From Bradyrhizobium jicamae (GTDB lineage Bacteria > Pseudomonadota > Alphaproteobacteria > Rhizobiales > Xanthobacteraceae): 64,000 nt of DNA. The stretch lies in NCBI RefSeq assembly GCF_001440395.1, contig NZ_LLXZ01000120.1, positions 1-64,000 of the forward strand, written 5' to 3'. Below are positions 26,088-35,154 of this stretch, one piece after another (positions within the stretch are counted from its first letter, which is position 1; every line of letters starts with the position of its first letter). The notes under the pieces were generated by a model that did no database searches, was not told the origin of the DNA, and worked only from the letters and a program-made list of their open reading frames with translations. The position numbers were made by a program, and so were the translations under genes.

Positions 26088-26705
26088 TCAACCTGAAGGA
26101 GAGAGTCGGTCAAAAAAATGGCGACAGGAAAATTGTGTTTTGAGCAATCCTTGCGTTCGTCAGGTGTCAACGATTGCAACAAGTGCCCGTAACAGTAAGC
26201 GTCCTTCGCATTTCCTGAGGCTGCCATTGCAGCTCGACGCCTCATGCGTATTTTGCAGAACAGCTCAGCCTTTGGTGATGTGCAGTGCGTTACGGGCATG
26301 CGAGCGGCGCCACGCCAGCGTCCAATGCGCGCACGATGCAAGTCCATGCTGGCAACACGACGTTGAAGAGACGATCTTCCATTTTGTCCCGACGGAAACG
26401 CGTTAAGTTTGACGCGAATTGCCCATTCCCGCTCTCACTGCGTCAGCGTCGCTTACCAAATTCAATTCTTTGGCAACGCCCCGCTTTCGCCAAACATGCG
26501 GAAGCAAAATGTAGACGCCTTGTGGTAGTGATCGAAAAGCGCGGCCTACTGAACAACAGCCAACAATAACGATCAGGAGGATGGCTCACAGAAATCCCAG
26601 CCAGACAGCAAGGAATTTCGAAGCAGCGGCGTCGTGCGGTCAGCAGGAGTGTTGTCGCTCACGTCGTAGCAACCATCAGCAGCTTACGAAGTGCGAGGCT
26701 CGATC
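26088..26705. other. Long non-coding divergent interval between Rieske/PQQ genes and the molybdenum hydroxylase
   Basis: About 620 bp without a convincing gene. Its base composition is less GC-rich than the flanks. Short open frames exist on both strands but have no recognisable protein character. It should hold the promoters for both divergent operons; no clear sigma-54 or sigma-70 pair was identified. Confidence 0.5.
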
Positions 26706-27158
26706 ATGATTACTTTGAAGATTAACGGCCAGCAAAAGAACTGGGATGGCGATCCCGATCTTCCGCTGCTCTGGTTCCTCCGCGATGAAGCCGGACTGAC
26801 GGGCACGAAATACGGCTGCGGACAGGCGCTTTGCGGCGCTTGTACCGTGATCGTCGACAAGCAGGCGGTACGCGCCTGCATCACGTCGGTTTCCGACGTG
26901 GTCGGTCGGGAGGTCACGACGATCGAAGGTCTTCATCCGACGGGCGACCACGCGGTTCAGAAAGCGTGGCGCCAGCTCAATGTTCCGCAATGCGGCTTCT
27001 GCCAGGTCGGCCAGATCATGCAGGCGGCTGCGCTACTGCTGGAGAATCCAAAACCCAGCCACGACCAGATACGCGAGGCGATGGCGGGCAACATTTGCCG
27101 CTGCGGCTGCTATCAGCGCATCGAAAACGCGGTTCACCTCGCTTCGACGGGGGTCTGA
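26706..27158 (+). CDS. Molybdenum hydroxylase small subunit, isoquinoline 1-oxidoreductase alpha type ([2Fe-2S])
   Basis: A 150-residue iron-sulfur subunit. The N-terminal plant-type ferredoxin cluster is clear (KYGCGQALCGACTV), followed by the second cluster domain (CGFCQVGQIMQAAALL and CRCGCYQRI). It transfers electrons from the molybdenum subunit encoded immediately downstream (2 bp gap). The start at 26706 (MITLKINGQQKNW) matches the family N-terminus; an in-frame GTG 15 bp upstream is less likely. Family members oxidise N-heterocycles or aldehydes; substrate here is unknown. Confidence 0.92.
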   Translation: MITLKINGQQKNWDGDPDLPLLWFLRDEAGLTGTKYGCGQALCGACTVIVDKQAVRACITSVSDVVGREVTTIEGLHPTGDHAVQKAWRQLNVPQCGFCQVGQIMQAAALLLENPKPSHDQIREAMAGNICRCGCYQRIENAVHLASTGV

Positions 27159-27160
27159 TC

Positions 27161-29479
27161 ATGAACATCATCACCAACCCCAAAAAGCTCCGTGGCTTTG
27201 AGCGATATGTCAAAGTCGACAACGTTTCACGTCGTAGCATCCTGAAGGGCCTCGGGCTCGCCGGAGGCTTCGTTCTGGCTGCTCCCGTGATGTCCCGCCC
27301 CGGCCTTGCCGCGTATAAGACCGGCGCAGGCGAGATGCCGCACGGCACCGTGGTGGATCCGCGCGTGTTCGTCGCCATCGCACCTGATGGCATCGTCACG
27401 ATCGTCGCGCACCGCGCCGAGATGGGAACCGGTGTCCGCACCAGCCTGCCCATGATCGTTGCCGAAGAGATGGAGGCCGACTGGTCGCGCGTTCGCGTCC
27501 AGCAGGCCCATGGCGACGAGGTCAAATTCGGCAACCAGGACACCGACGGATCGCGCAGCACGCGGCACTACCTGATGCCGATGCGCCAGATCGGCGCTTC
27601 CGCCCGCACGATGCTCGAAACCGCAGCAGCAAACCGCTGGGGCGTGCCGGCGACCGAAGTGAAGGCGGTAAATCACGAGGTCGTCCACAGCGCCAGCGGA
27701 CGGCGCATCGGCTTCGGCGATCTGGCAGCCGATGCCGCCAAGCAGTCGGTACCGAGTGTCGAAGGCCTGAAGCTGAAAGACCCGAAGGATTTCCGCTATC
27801 TGGGCAAAGGCCAGATCAGCATGGTCGACCTTCGTGACATCACGGTAGGCACCGCGCGTTACGGCGCCGACGTCCGCCTGCCCGGGATGAAATACGCCGT
27901 CATTGCCCGGCCGCCGGTGACCGGCGGCAAGGTCGCCTCGTTTGACGGGGCGGCGGCGATGAAGGTGTCCGGCGTCGAGAAGGTCATGGAAGTCAAGGGC
28001 TGGCCGTGGCCTTCAAAATTCCAGCCGCTCGGCGGCGTCGCCGTGATCGCGCGCAACACCGGCGCGGCGATCAAGGGCCGCGATGCCTTGAAGATCGTCT
28101 GGGACGACGGCGCCAACGGCAAATACGAGTCGGTCGCCTACCGGGCCCAACTGGAGGAAGCCGCACGCAAGCCGGGCCTGGTGGTACGCAAGGAGGGAGA
28201 CGTGGAAGCCGCCTTGAAGGGCGCCGACAAGGTGATCGTAGGTGAGTATTACCTGCCGCATCTCGCCCACGTCGCCATGGAGCCGCCGGCTGCAGTCGCC
28301 GACGTCAAGGGCGATAAGGCCGAGATCTGGGGACCGGTGCAAAGCGCCGGCGGAACGCGGGAGGACGTCGCCAAGACGCTGGGCATTCCCCAGGAGAATG
28401 TCACCGTCAACGTCACCCTGCTCGGAGGCGGTTTCGGGCGCAAGTCGAAGTGCGATTTCGCCATCGAGGCCGCCCTGCTTTCAAAGGAACTCGGCGCCCC
28501 CGTCAAAGTGCAGTGGACGCGGGAAGACGACGTTCGCAACGGCTTCCTGCACACCGTGTCGGTGGAACGCATCGAGGCCGGCCTCGACAAGAACGGCAAG
28601 GTGACGGCCTGGCGGCATCGCAGCGTCGCGCCGAGCATCGCCTCGACGTTTGCCGCTGGTGCAGTGCATCAGGCGCCGTTCGAACTCGGCATGGGGCTGG
28701 TCGACATGCCCTTCGAGATCGCCAACGTGCAGTGCGAGAATCCGGAAGCGGCCGCGCATACCCGTATCGGCTGGTTCCGCTCGGTGTCGAATATCCCGCG
28801 CGCCTTCGCGGTGCAGTCGATGGTGGCCGAACTCGCGCTCGCCACCAAGCGCGATCCAAAGGACATGCTGCTGGAACTGATCGGCTCTCCGCGGATCGTC
28901 AAACTCGATTCGGTGAAAGACCTCTGGAACTACGGCGAGCCCTATGAGAGCTATCCGATCGACACCGCGCGTCTTCGCAAGGTCGTCGAACTGGTCGCGG
29001 AAAAGGGCGGTTGGGGACGATCCGTTCCCAAGGGGCACGGGCTCGGCATAGCCGCGCATCGCAGCTTCGTCAGCTATATAGCGACCATCGTCGAGGTCGC
29101 CGTTGACGACAAGGGCAAGCTCACCGTGCCCCGGGTCGATACCGCCATCGATTGCGGAACTTTCGTCAATCCGGAGCGGATCCAGTCGCAGATCGAGGGG
29201 ACCGCGATCATGGGCCTGAGCCTCGCCAAGCATGGCGCGATCACCTTCAAGGACGGCAAGGTGCAGCAGGGCAATTTCGACGATTTCCCGGTGATCCGGA
29301 TGGACGAGTCCCCTGCCGTGACGAACGTCTACATCGTGCCTCCCGGTCCCGATACGCCACCCAGCGGCGTCGGCGAGCCGGGTGTGCCGCCGTTTGCGCC
29401 GGCGCTGATCAACGCGATCTTCGCCGCGACCGGCAAGCGTATCCGCGCCCTGCCGATCGGCAAGCAATTGGAGGCGTAA
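27161..29479 (+). CDS. Molybdenum hydroxylase large subunit, isoquinoline 1-oxidoreductase beta type
   Basis: A 772-residue molybdopterin subunit with a Tat-like leader (NVSRRSILKGLGLAGGFVLAAPVMSR), indicating periplasmic location. Family motifs include AEMGTGVRTSLPMIVAEEMEADW, LGGGFGRKSKCDFAIEAALLSKELGAPVKVQWTREDD, RIGWFRSVSNIPRAFAVQSM and the C-terminal GVGEPGVPPFAPALINAIFAATGKRIRALPI. The active-site glutamate is expected in the GEPG motif. With the small subunit it forms a two-component enzyme of the IorAB type. Many relatives have a third cytochrome c subunit; none is encoded here, so the electron acceptor is open. Confidence 0.92.
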   Translation: MNIITNPKKLRGFERYVKVDNVSRRSILKGLGLAGGFVLAAPVMSRPGLAAYKTGAGEMPHGTVVDPRVFVAIAPDGIVTIVAHRAEMGTGVRTSLPMIVAEEMEADWSRVRVQQAHGDEVKFGNQDTDGSRSTRHYLMPMRQIGASARTMLETAAANRWGVPATEVKAVNHEVVHSASGRRIGFGDLAADAAKQSVPSVEGLKLKDPKDFRYLGKGQISMVDLRDITVGTARYGADVRLPGMKYAVIARPPVTGGKVASFDGAAAMKVSGVEKVMEVKGWPWPSKFQPLGGVAVIARNTGAAIKGRDALKIVWDDGANGKYESVAYRAQLEEAARKPGLVVRKEGDVEAALKGADKVIVGEYYLPHLAHVAMEPPAAVADVKGDKAEIWGPVQSAGGTREDVAKTLGIPQENVTVNVTLLGGGFGRKSKCDFAIEAALLSKELGAPVKVQWTREDDVRNGFLHTVSVERIEAGLDKNGKVTAWRHRSVAPSIASTFAAGAVHQAPFELGMGLVDMPFEIANVQCENPEAAAHTRIGWFRSVSNIPRAFAVQSMVAELALATKRDPKDMLLELIGSPRIVKLDSVKDLWNYGEPYESYPIDTARLRKVVELVAEKGGWGRSVPKGHGLGIAAHRSFVSYIATIVEVAVDDKGKLTVPRVDTAIDCGTFVNPERIQSQIEGTAIMGLSLAKHGAITFKDGKVQQGNFDDFPVIRMDESPAVTNVYIVPPGPDTPPSGVGEPGVPPFAPALINAIFAATGKRIRALPIGKQLEA

Positions 29480-29534
29480 GAGGAACGTTAGATCGAACGG
29501 GCCGTTTTCATTGGTCTGAGAGGAGTTCAGGCCG

Positions 29535-29798
29535 ATGAAACCCAACTCAACGGCGCTCGCGGTATGCTTGCTGTCGGGCGCGCTTCTACTGAATGCTCAG
29601 GCGGTGATCGCTCAAACGACGTCGCCGCCGAGCGCCACCGCCACGCGGCCGGCGACGACACCGCCGGGGCAAACCTCCCTGCCGAACGAGAGCCCGCCGG
29701 CTACAACAACCCAGACCACCGGCGAAGCCAGCCGCGATCCCGTGGTGAAGAAAATGAACGAGGACGAAAAGTACAAGGTCGACACCAAGGGCAAGTAG
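29535..29798 (+). CDS. Small secreted protein of unknown function
   Basis: An 87-residue protein with a clear signal peptide (MKPNSTALAVCLLSGALLLNAQAVIAQ) and a Thr/Pro/Ser-rich mature part ending in a lysine-rich tail (VVKKMNEDEKYKVDTKGK). A GAGAGGAG ribosome-binding site precedes the ATG. It follows the molybdenum hydroxylase by 55 bp on the same strand, so it may be co-transcribed, but no function can be assigned. Confidence 0.65.
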   Translation: MKPNSTALAVCLLSGALLLNAQAVIAQTTSPPSATATRPATTPPGQTSLPNESPPATTTQTTGEASRDPVVKKMNEDEKYKVDTKGK

Positions 29799-29863
29799 CG
29801 CAGCCTGTTTGACGTGGTCGTCCCTATCGCAACGTCTGTCTTCGCTGACACTGAATCGTCAGG

Positions 29864-30727
29864 TCACCCGACAAGTCCGATTGCAGAAGCGGCCGCCGGC
29901 CTCAGGGCTCGCAAATCCATGTGCCGGTTCACGTCCTTGTAGAGCAGGTAACGGAACCGCCCGGGCCCGCCGGCGTAACACGCCTGGGGGCAAAAGGCGC
30001 GGAGCCACATATAGTCCCCGGCCTCGACCTCGACCCAGTCTTGATTGAGCCGGTAAACGGCCTTGCCCTCAAGAACGTAAAGACCGTGCTCCATGACGTG
30101 GGTCTCAGCAAACGGAATCGACGCGCCCGGCTCGAAAGTGACGATGGTGATGTGCATGTCGTGCCGGATGTCTGATGGATCGACGAAGCGTGTCGTGGCC
30201 CATCTTCCATCCGTATGAGGCATTGGTGTTGGCGTGATGGAATCTTCGTTTGTCACAATGGATTCCGGCGCCGCGATCCCGGACACGCGCTGATACAGCT
30301 TCCGGATCCAGTGAAATTGCGCCGCTTCGGGGCTGCGGTTCTGCACGCTCCAGCGGCACCCGGGCGGAAGATACGCAAAGCCGCCGGGCCGCAACACGTG
30401 TTCCGTCCCGTTGAGCCTCAAGGCCAACTTGCCGCCAACCACGAACAGCGCCCCCTGCGCTTCCGTATCGGGCTCCGGCGCTTCGCTTCCGCCGCCCGGC
30501 GCTACGTCGACAAGATAGTGGGAGAACGTTTCGGCGAAACCGGATAGCGGTCGGGCGAGCACCCAAACGCGCGTATCGTTCCAGTGCGGAAGATAGCTTG
30601 TAACAATGTCACGTATGACGCCCCTGGGTATCACCGCGTATGCGTCCGTAAAAACCGCGCGACCGGTCAGGAGCTCCGTCTGGGCTGGGTGCCCGCCGGT
30701 TGGGACGTGATAGGTTCGAGATGGCAT
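29864..30727 (-). CDS. allE: (S)-ureidoglycine aminohydrolase
   Basis: A 287-residue bicupin that converts ureidoglycine to ureidoglycolate and ammonia in ureide breakdown. The N-terminus (TELLTGRAVFTDAYAVIPRGVIRDIVTSYLPHWNDTRVWVLARPLSGFAETFSHYLVDV), the first cupin (LRPGGFAYLPPGCRWSVQN) and the second cupin with metal-binding residues (IPFAETHVMEHGLYVLEGKAVYRLN, EAGDYMWLRAFCPQACYAGG) fit the YlbA/AllE family. It is the last gene of a dctA-allA-allE minus-strand set, 39 bp after allA. Confidence 0.93.
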   Translation of the reverse strand: MPSRTYHVPTGGHPAQTELLTGRAVFTDAYAVIPRGVIRDIVTSYLPHWNDTRVWVLARPLSGFAETFSHYLVDVAPGGGSEAPEPDTEAQGALFVVGGKLALRLNGTEHVLRPGGFAYLPPGCRWSVQNRSPEAAQFHWIRKLYQRVSGIAAPESIVTNEDSITPTPMPHTDGRWATTRFVDPSDIRHDMHITIVTFEPGASIPFAETHVMEHGLYVLEGKAVYRLNQDWVEVEAGDYMWLRAFCPQACYAGGPGRFRYLLYKDVNRHMDLRALRPAAASAIGLVG

Positions 30728-30766
30728 TTCGTGGCCTCTTAAAGACGGTTCTTGTTCATCGAAAGA

Positions 30767-31303
30767 CTAGCCCGGCTTCGCCGTGATGCCCGGGTGCGTT
30801 GCTGAAGCACCATCGAACGCGATGCGTAGCCAGTCTGGTTCTTCAAGCCACTTTTCCTCGAGGTTGCTGCCCGCACCCTTTCGATCGACGACAACGAACG
30901 GACTGGCGTCCGCAGTGACAAGCAGCGGATGATGCCAGCAGTTTCGCGCGTAGTTCACGCCCTGCTGTCCTGACGCAGCAAACGCCCGGTAGGTCGACGG
31001 GATACCCGGATCTGCGCAAACGACCACCAGCCAGGGCATTTCGTTCAACGGGACGAAAAGCTGACTCCCGAGCGGATGGCGCTCCATCATCTTGATGACG
31101 ATTGGTGCCGGTCTCACCGTGCCAATGAACAGACTGATATTGACCTCTCCGCCTGCCGAGGCGACGTCAATTTTCGCCAGGTCGTCGTAGCGTCTGGCAA
31201 ACCCTTCGTTGATCAGTTTCGGCGTCGCATCTTCCGTCTCGACGACCTCACCGAAAGGCGCGAACCCCGCCTTTGTCAAAGGTGCCACCGAAAGCGTCAG
31301 CAT
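30767..31303 (-). CDS. allA: Ureidoglycolate lyase
   Basis: A 178-residue enzyme that splits ureidoglycolate into glyoxylate and urea. The sequence LTKAGFAPFGEVVE, the ERHPLGSQLFVPL motif and the C-terminal GVNYARNCWHHPLLV are characteristic of AllA. It acts directly after AllE, whose gene follows 39 bp downstream. The gene begins 86 bp after the DctA-family gene on the same strand, so co-transcription is plausible. Upstream ureide enzymes (allantoinase, allantoate amidohydrolase) are not in this window. Confidence 0.94.
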   Translation of the reverse strand: MLTLSVAPLTKAGFAPFGEVVETEDATPKLINEGFARRYDDLAKIDVASAGGEVNISLFIGTVRPAPIVIKMMERHPLGSQLFVPLNEMPWLVVVCADPGIPSTYRAFAASGQQGVNYARNCWHHPLLVTADASPFVVVDRKGAGSNLEEKWLEEPDWLRIAFDGASATHPGITAKPG

Positions 31304-31389
31304 CGTTCAAACTCCGATCAACTTCGAGCATGGCGAGACGTCCGGATCGGCCGCTTGGTCTACCGATACCGGACGCCTTGCGCCTGATA

Positions 31390-32754
31390 TCAGATCGCCT
31401 GCGGCTGCGCTCCCGGTGTGTCCAGCCCCACCGGATCGATCGCTGCTTCCGCACTCACAGGATCAACCTGCCCGTTCAGGACCCGATGCGCCTTCTCCCG
31501 ATCGATGTCGCCTTCCCAGGAGGCCACGGCGATCGTGGCAACGCAGTTCCCGATATAGTTGCCCAACGCACGCGCAATGCCGATGAACCAGTCGACCGAC
31601 AGGATCAGCACCAGTCCGATGGCCGGAATGGTCGGGATGGCCGCGAGGGTGGCGGCAAGCACGACGATGGCCGAGCCGGGAACGCCGTGAGCGCCCTTCG
31701 AAGTCAGGAGGGCAACGCCGAGAATTGCCAGAAGATCACCCGTGGCCAGCGGCGTATTGGTCGCCTGCGCAATGAACACCGCGGCCAGCGTCAGGTAGAT
31801 AGAGAAGGCATCCAGATTGAACGAATATCCCGTCGGGATTACCAATCCGACAGTCGACGGTTTGATGCCAAGAAGCTCGAGCTTGCGCATGGTCTGCGGA
31901 AGCACGCTGTCTCCGGCCGCCGTGCCGAGAACGATCGTCATCTCCTCGCGCAAGTAGCGGAGCAGTTTGAACAGGCTGAAGCCGGAAACGCGCATGACCG
32001 CGCCCAGCACGACGACGACAAAGACGACCACGGCCACATAGAACAGGGCGACGAGCCCGCCGAGCTGCTTGAGCGAGCCGATGCCGTATTTGCCGACGGT
32101 AAATGCGATCGCCCCGAACACGCCGAGCGGCGCCAACCTGACGACGAAATTCATCATCTTGAAGACGATGTCACTCACGCGCCCGATAAAATCCGTCACC
32201 GGCTTGGCCCGCTCGCCACACAGTGAGGCCGCACAGCCGAACATGATCGAGACGATCAGCACCTGCAGGATGTCGCCGGTCGTGAAGGCCCCGACCACCG
32301 TCGAGGGAATGAGCTTCATCAGGAATTCCGAGACGCCGCCGCCGGCGACCTGGGCCGCCGTCTGACTGAAGCCGCTCAACGCTTTTGCATCCAGCGTCTT
32401 CGGATCGATATTCATTCCGGTACCGGGCTGGAAGTAATAGGCGAGCGCAATGCCGAGCACCAACGCAATCGTCGTAATGACCTCAAAGTATATCAGCGCG
32501 CGCACCCCGACCCGCCCAACCTTCGACAGATCTCCTGCGGCGGCGATCCCGTGCACGACAACGCAAAACACGATCACCGGGACCAGCATCTTGATGAGCT
32601 TAATGAAGCCGTCGCCCAGCGGTTTCATCTGAAGAGCGACATCCGGGTGAGCCATGCCAAGCGCAATACCCAGCGCCAGCGCTATGATGACCTGGAAGAA
32701 GAGTGACTTGAATAACCTTGGCACGGCGTTCCCTCGCTCGGTCGGTGTTTCCAT
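31390..32754 (-). CDS. dctA: DctA-type C4-dicarboxylate:cation symporter, linked to ureide genes
   Basis: An inner-membrane carrier of about 454 residues with the DAACS-family pattern: multiple helices, MKPLGDGFIKLIKMLVPVIVFCVVVHGIA near the N-terminus, and the signature region STVGLVIPTGYSFNLDAFSIYLTLAAVFIAQATNTPL and GAHGVPGSAIVVLAATLA. DctA normally imports succinate, malate or fumarate. Here it heads an operon with allA and allE and is divergent from a LysR gene rather than a DctBD pair, suggesting a paralogue with another carboxylate or ureide substrate. The start METPTERGN (32754) is chosen to match family length. Confidence 0.9.
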   Translation of the reverse strand: METPTERGNAVPRLFKSLFFQVIIALALGIALGMAHPDVALQMKPLGDGFIKLIKMLVPVIVFCVVVHGIAAAGDLSKVGRVGVRALIYFEVITTIALVLGIALAYYFQPGTGMNIDPKTLDAKALSGFSQTAAQVAGGGVSEFLMKLIPSTVVGAFTTGDILQVLIVSIMFGCAASLCGERAKPVTDFIGRVSDIVFKMMNFVVRLAPLGVFGAIAFTVGKYGIGSLKQLGGLVALFYVAVVVFVVVVLGAVMRVSGFSLFKLLRYLREEMTIVLGTAAGDSVLPQTMRKLELLGIKPSTVGLVIPTGYSFNLDAFSIYLTLAAVFIAQATNTPLATGDLLAILGVALLTSKGAHGVPGSAIVVLAATLAAIPTIPAIGLVLILSVDWFIGIARALGNYIGNCVATIAVASWEGDIDREKAHRVLNGQVDPVSAEAAIDPVGLDTPGAQPQAI

Positions 32755-32894
32755 TTGATGTGGCTTCGTCGACCTGCGGCCGGCCGCCACTTTTTCTTTA
32801 ATCGCGACGCTGACGTCGCTTCGAAACGGATGATTGCCCGCCGGACGTTCGTCCCGGTCGCGCACCAAGCCATTCGTTGACCATGCCGTACCAA

Positions 32895-32917
32895 GTGTCC
32901 AATATATAGAACGACAC
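32895..32917. promoter_or_regulatory. Putative LysR-type regulator site between dctA and lysR
   Basis: Inverted repeat GTGTC (32895-32899) and GACAC (32913-32917) around a 13-bp AT-rich core, 18 bp upstream of the lysR start in the divergent interval. The architecture suits a LysR-type T-n11-A binding site, which would give autoregulation. The rest of 32755-32935 holds no gene. Confidence 0.4.
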
Positions 32918-32935
32918 GATCGAGAGGAAAATCCT

Positions 32936-33853
32936 ATGGATCTCCGCCAGCTCCGGTACTTCATTGCGGTGGCCGAGGAGCGCAGTTTCACTGCCGCGGC
33001 GCGACGATTGAATCTTTCGCAACCTCCCCTCAGCCAGCACATCCAGTCGCTCGAAGCGGCGTTGGGAACACAGCTCCTCTACAGAACCAGTCGCAAGGTC
33101 GAGTTGACCCAGGCCGGAGAAGCGCTCCTGGCGCGGGCGCTCGCCATTCAACAGCAGATCAAACTGGCCGAGGACGAGGTTCATTCTATCGGCGCAGGCC
33201 TGGTCGGGACTCTCGACATCGGAGCAACCGGCTCCATCCTGCGCGGACGTTTGGCCGACCTGCTCGCGGCGTATCGAAAGGATGCGCCTTCGGTCAAGAT
33301 GACGGTGCATGAACAAGCGCCGGCCCTGCAGATCGCGGCTCTCCTCAATCGCACGACAAACATCAGCCTGAATCGCAGCATCCCGACCGAGCATCAGCTC
33401 CGCAGCGAGCTTGCGTGGTCGGAAGAGGTTGTGGTTGCGATGCAAAAGACGCATCCACTGGCGCGGCGCAAGCGCATCGCCCTCGGCGACCTTGCGTCGG
33501 AGGATCAGATTGTCCTGCAGCCCGAAAGCTCTCAGTTTGCGCGCTACATCCAGAAATGCTGTGTCGACGCCGGCTTCCTGCCGCGGGTTTCCCAGCAGGT
33601 CATCGATGCACAGTCGGTCCCCAGTTTGATCGCCGCAGGCTTCGGAGTAGCCCTAGTCCCACAATCAATTGCCCGCTTCACGACCGACGAAATAGTATTC
33701 CGGCCAATCAGGCCTTCTCCGCCCTCCGCTGATGTCTTTCTCGTGTTCAGAAAAGACGAGACGTCGATGGTCGTACACAACTTCATCAAGCTGGCCCGTC
33801 GTTTTCTCGGTCGGAAACGAAATGCAGGCAACGGGGCCACTGCCAGCAGCTGA
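32936..33853 (+). CDS. LysR-family transcriptional regulator
   Basis: A 305-residue regulator. The N-terminal helix-turn-helix is standard (MDLRQLRYFIAVAEERSFTAAARRLNLSQPPLSQHIQSLEAALGTQLLYRTSRKVELTQAG), followed by a PBP-like effector domain (VGTLDIGATGSILRGRLADLLAAYRKDAP). The ATG at 32936 has a GAGAGGA ribosome-binding site 8 bp upstream. Divergent placement next to dctA-allA-allE makes these its likely targets; the effector may be a ureide or glyoxylate-related compound, which is inference. It converges on ald with a 41-bp interval. Confidence 0.92.
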   Translation: MDLRQLRYFIAVAEERSFTAAARRLNLSQPPLSQHIQSLEAALGTQLLYRTSRKVELTQAGEALLARALAIQQQIKLAEDEVHSIGAGLVGTLDIGATGSILRGRLADLLAAYRKDAPSVKMTVHEQAPALQIAALLNRTTNISLNRSIPTEHQLRSELAWSEEVVVAMQKTHPLARRKRIALGDLASEDQIVLQPESSQFARYIQKCCVDAGFLPRVSQQVIDAQSVPSLIAAGFGVALVPQSIARFTTDEIVFRPIRPSPPSADVFLVFRKDETSMVVHNFIKLARRFLGRKRNAGNGATASS

Positions 33854-33894
33854 TGGTCGGCCCGGTGGGGACCTCACCTGTCTGCCGGCGAGCT

Positions 33895-35010
33895 TCACGC
33901 CGCGAGAATTTTCTCGGGCGCCGCCGCGGGCAAATTCTGGCTGTCGGCGACCGCACGGTTGGCGATCTGCCCGCGATGCACATTGAGCCCGGCGCGCAGA
34001 TGCGGATCTTCGATCAGGGCGCGGATACCCTTCCCCGCCAGCGCAAGCCCGAACGGCAGCGTGGCATTGTTGAGCGCGTGGCTCGACGTGACAGGCACGG
34101 CGCCAGGCATGTTGGCGACGCAATAATGCACGATCTCGTCGACCAGATAGGTTGGCGCCTGATGGGTTGTCGGCCGCGACGTCTCGAAGCAGCCCCCCTG
34201 GTCGATCGCGACATCGACCAGCACGGCGCGGCGCTTCATGCGGGCGAGATGCGCGCGGGAGACGAGTTTCGGCGCGCTGGCGCCCGGCACCAGCACGGCG
34301 CCAATGACGACGTCAGCGCCGATCGCCTCCTCCTCGATCGCATCCTGCGTCGCGTAGCGCGTGCGAACGCGACCGAGGAACATCTCGTCAAGGACGCGAA
34401 GCCGCGGCAGCGAGCGGTCAAGGATGACGATGTCGGCACCGAGACCTGCGGCCATCCGCGCAGCATGCGTCCCGACCACGCCACCGCCGATCACGGCGAT
34501 CCTGCTCGGCGCGACGCCGGGTACCCCGCCGATCAGCTTGCCCATGCCATCAGCCGATTTTCGCAAGGCGGCGCCTGCCGCCTCGATCGCCAGCCGTCCC
34601 GCCACCTCGCTCATCGGCGCCAGCAGCGGAAGCCCGCCATGGGCATCCGTCACCGTCTCGTAGGCGACCGCAGTGCAGCCCGATGCGAGAAGCCCCTTGG
34701 TCTGCGCGGCATCAGGCGCAAGGTGCAGATAGGTGAAGAGGATCTGGTTCTCGCGAAGCTGGCGCCATTCCGTCGGCTGCGGTTCCTTGACCTTGACCAC
34801 CATGTCGGCGGTCGCGAAGATCTCGGCGGCCGTGTCCACGATCGCTGCGCCGGCCGAACGGTAGATGTCATCGCCGGCGCCAATGCCGAGCCCGGCACCC
34901 TGCTCGACGATTACGTCGTGCCCTTGCGCCACATATTCCCGCACCGACGCCGGCGTCAGACCGACGCGATATTCCTCGACCTTGATTTCCCTGGGCACAC
35001 CGATCCGCAT
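33895..35010 (-). CDS. ald: Alanine dehydrogenase
   Basis: A 371-residue NAD-dependent enzyme interconverting L-alanine with pyruvate and ammonia. The N-terminus MRIGVPREIKVEEYRVGLTPASVREYVAQGHDVIVE, the KVKEPQ motif with its catalytic lysine, the FTYLHLA segment and the nucleotide-binding AVIGGGVVGTHAARMAAGLGADIVILD are classic. Length matches the family exactly when started at 35010. It is divergent from an Lrp-type gene across a 144-bp interval with a perfect palindrome, so it is probably alanine-regulated through that protein. Confidence 0.97.
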   Translation of the reverse strand: MRIGVPREIKVEEYRVGLTPASVREYVAQGHDVIVEQGAGLGIGAGDDIYRSAGAAIVDTAAEIFATADMVVKVKEPQPTEWRQLRENQILFTYLHLAPDAAQTKGLLASGCTAVAYETVTDAHGGLPLLAPMSEVAGRLAIEAAGAALRKSADGMGKLIGGVPGVAPSRIAVIGGGVVGTHAARMAAGLGADIVILDRSLPRLRVLDEMFLGRVRTRYATQDAIEEEAIGADVVIGAVLVPGASAPKLVSRAHLARMKRRAVLVDVAIDQGGCFETSRPTTHQAPTYLVDEIVHYCVANMPGAVPVTSSHALNNATLPFGLALAGKGIRALIEDPHLRAGLNVHRGQIANRAVADSQNLPAAAPEKILAA

Positions 35011-35109
35011 CGCCTTGCTCCTGCACTGGAGGCTATTGTCCGATACCAGAAAGCTACGCTTGAACACGCAACGGTTCTCTGCGAATGGCGGCTTGCCGCG
35101 AACGTATTA

Positions 35110-35124
35110 CGCAGATATTCTGCG
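35110..35124. promoter_or_regulatory. Palindromic operator between ald and the Lrp-type regulator
   Basis: A perfect 15-bp palindrome, CGCAGA-TAT-TCTGCG, lies in the divergent interval, 31 bp upstream of the regulator start. Lrp/AsnC proteins recognise 15-bp imperfect palindromes, so this is a strong operator candidate. Confidence 0.65.
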
Positions 35125-35154
35125 CCCAGACGATAATTATTGGCGAATAGCGGC

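Noticed and set aside
26077..26406. Short genes in the 26.1-26.7 kb interval
   Set aside because: Frames on both strands overlap one another, lack ribosome-binding sites and look random. The interval is treated as regulatory.
26340..26480. Sigma-54 promoter (TGGCAA elements near 26349 and 26471)
   Set aside because: The GG and GC doublets are not separated by the required 10 bp in either case.
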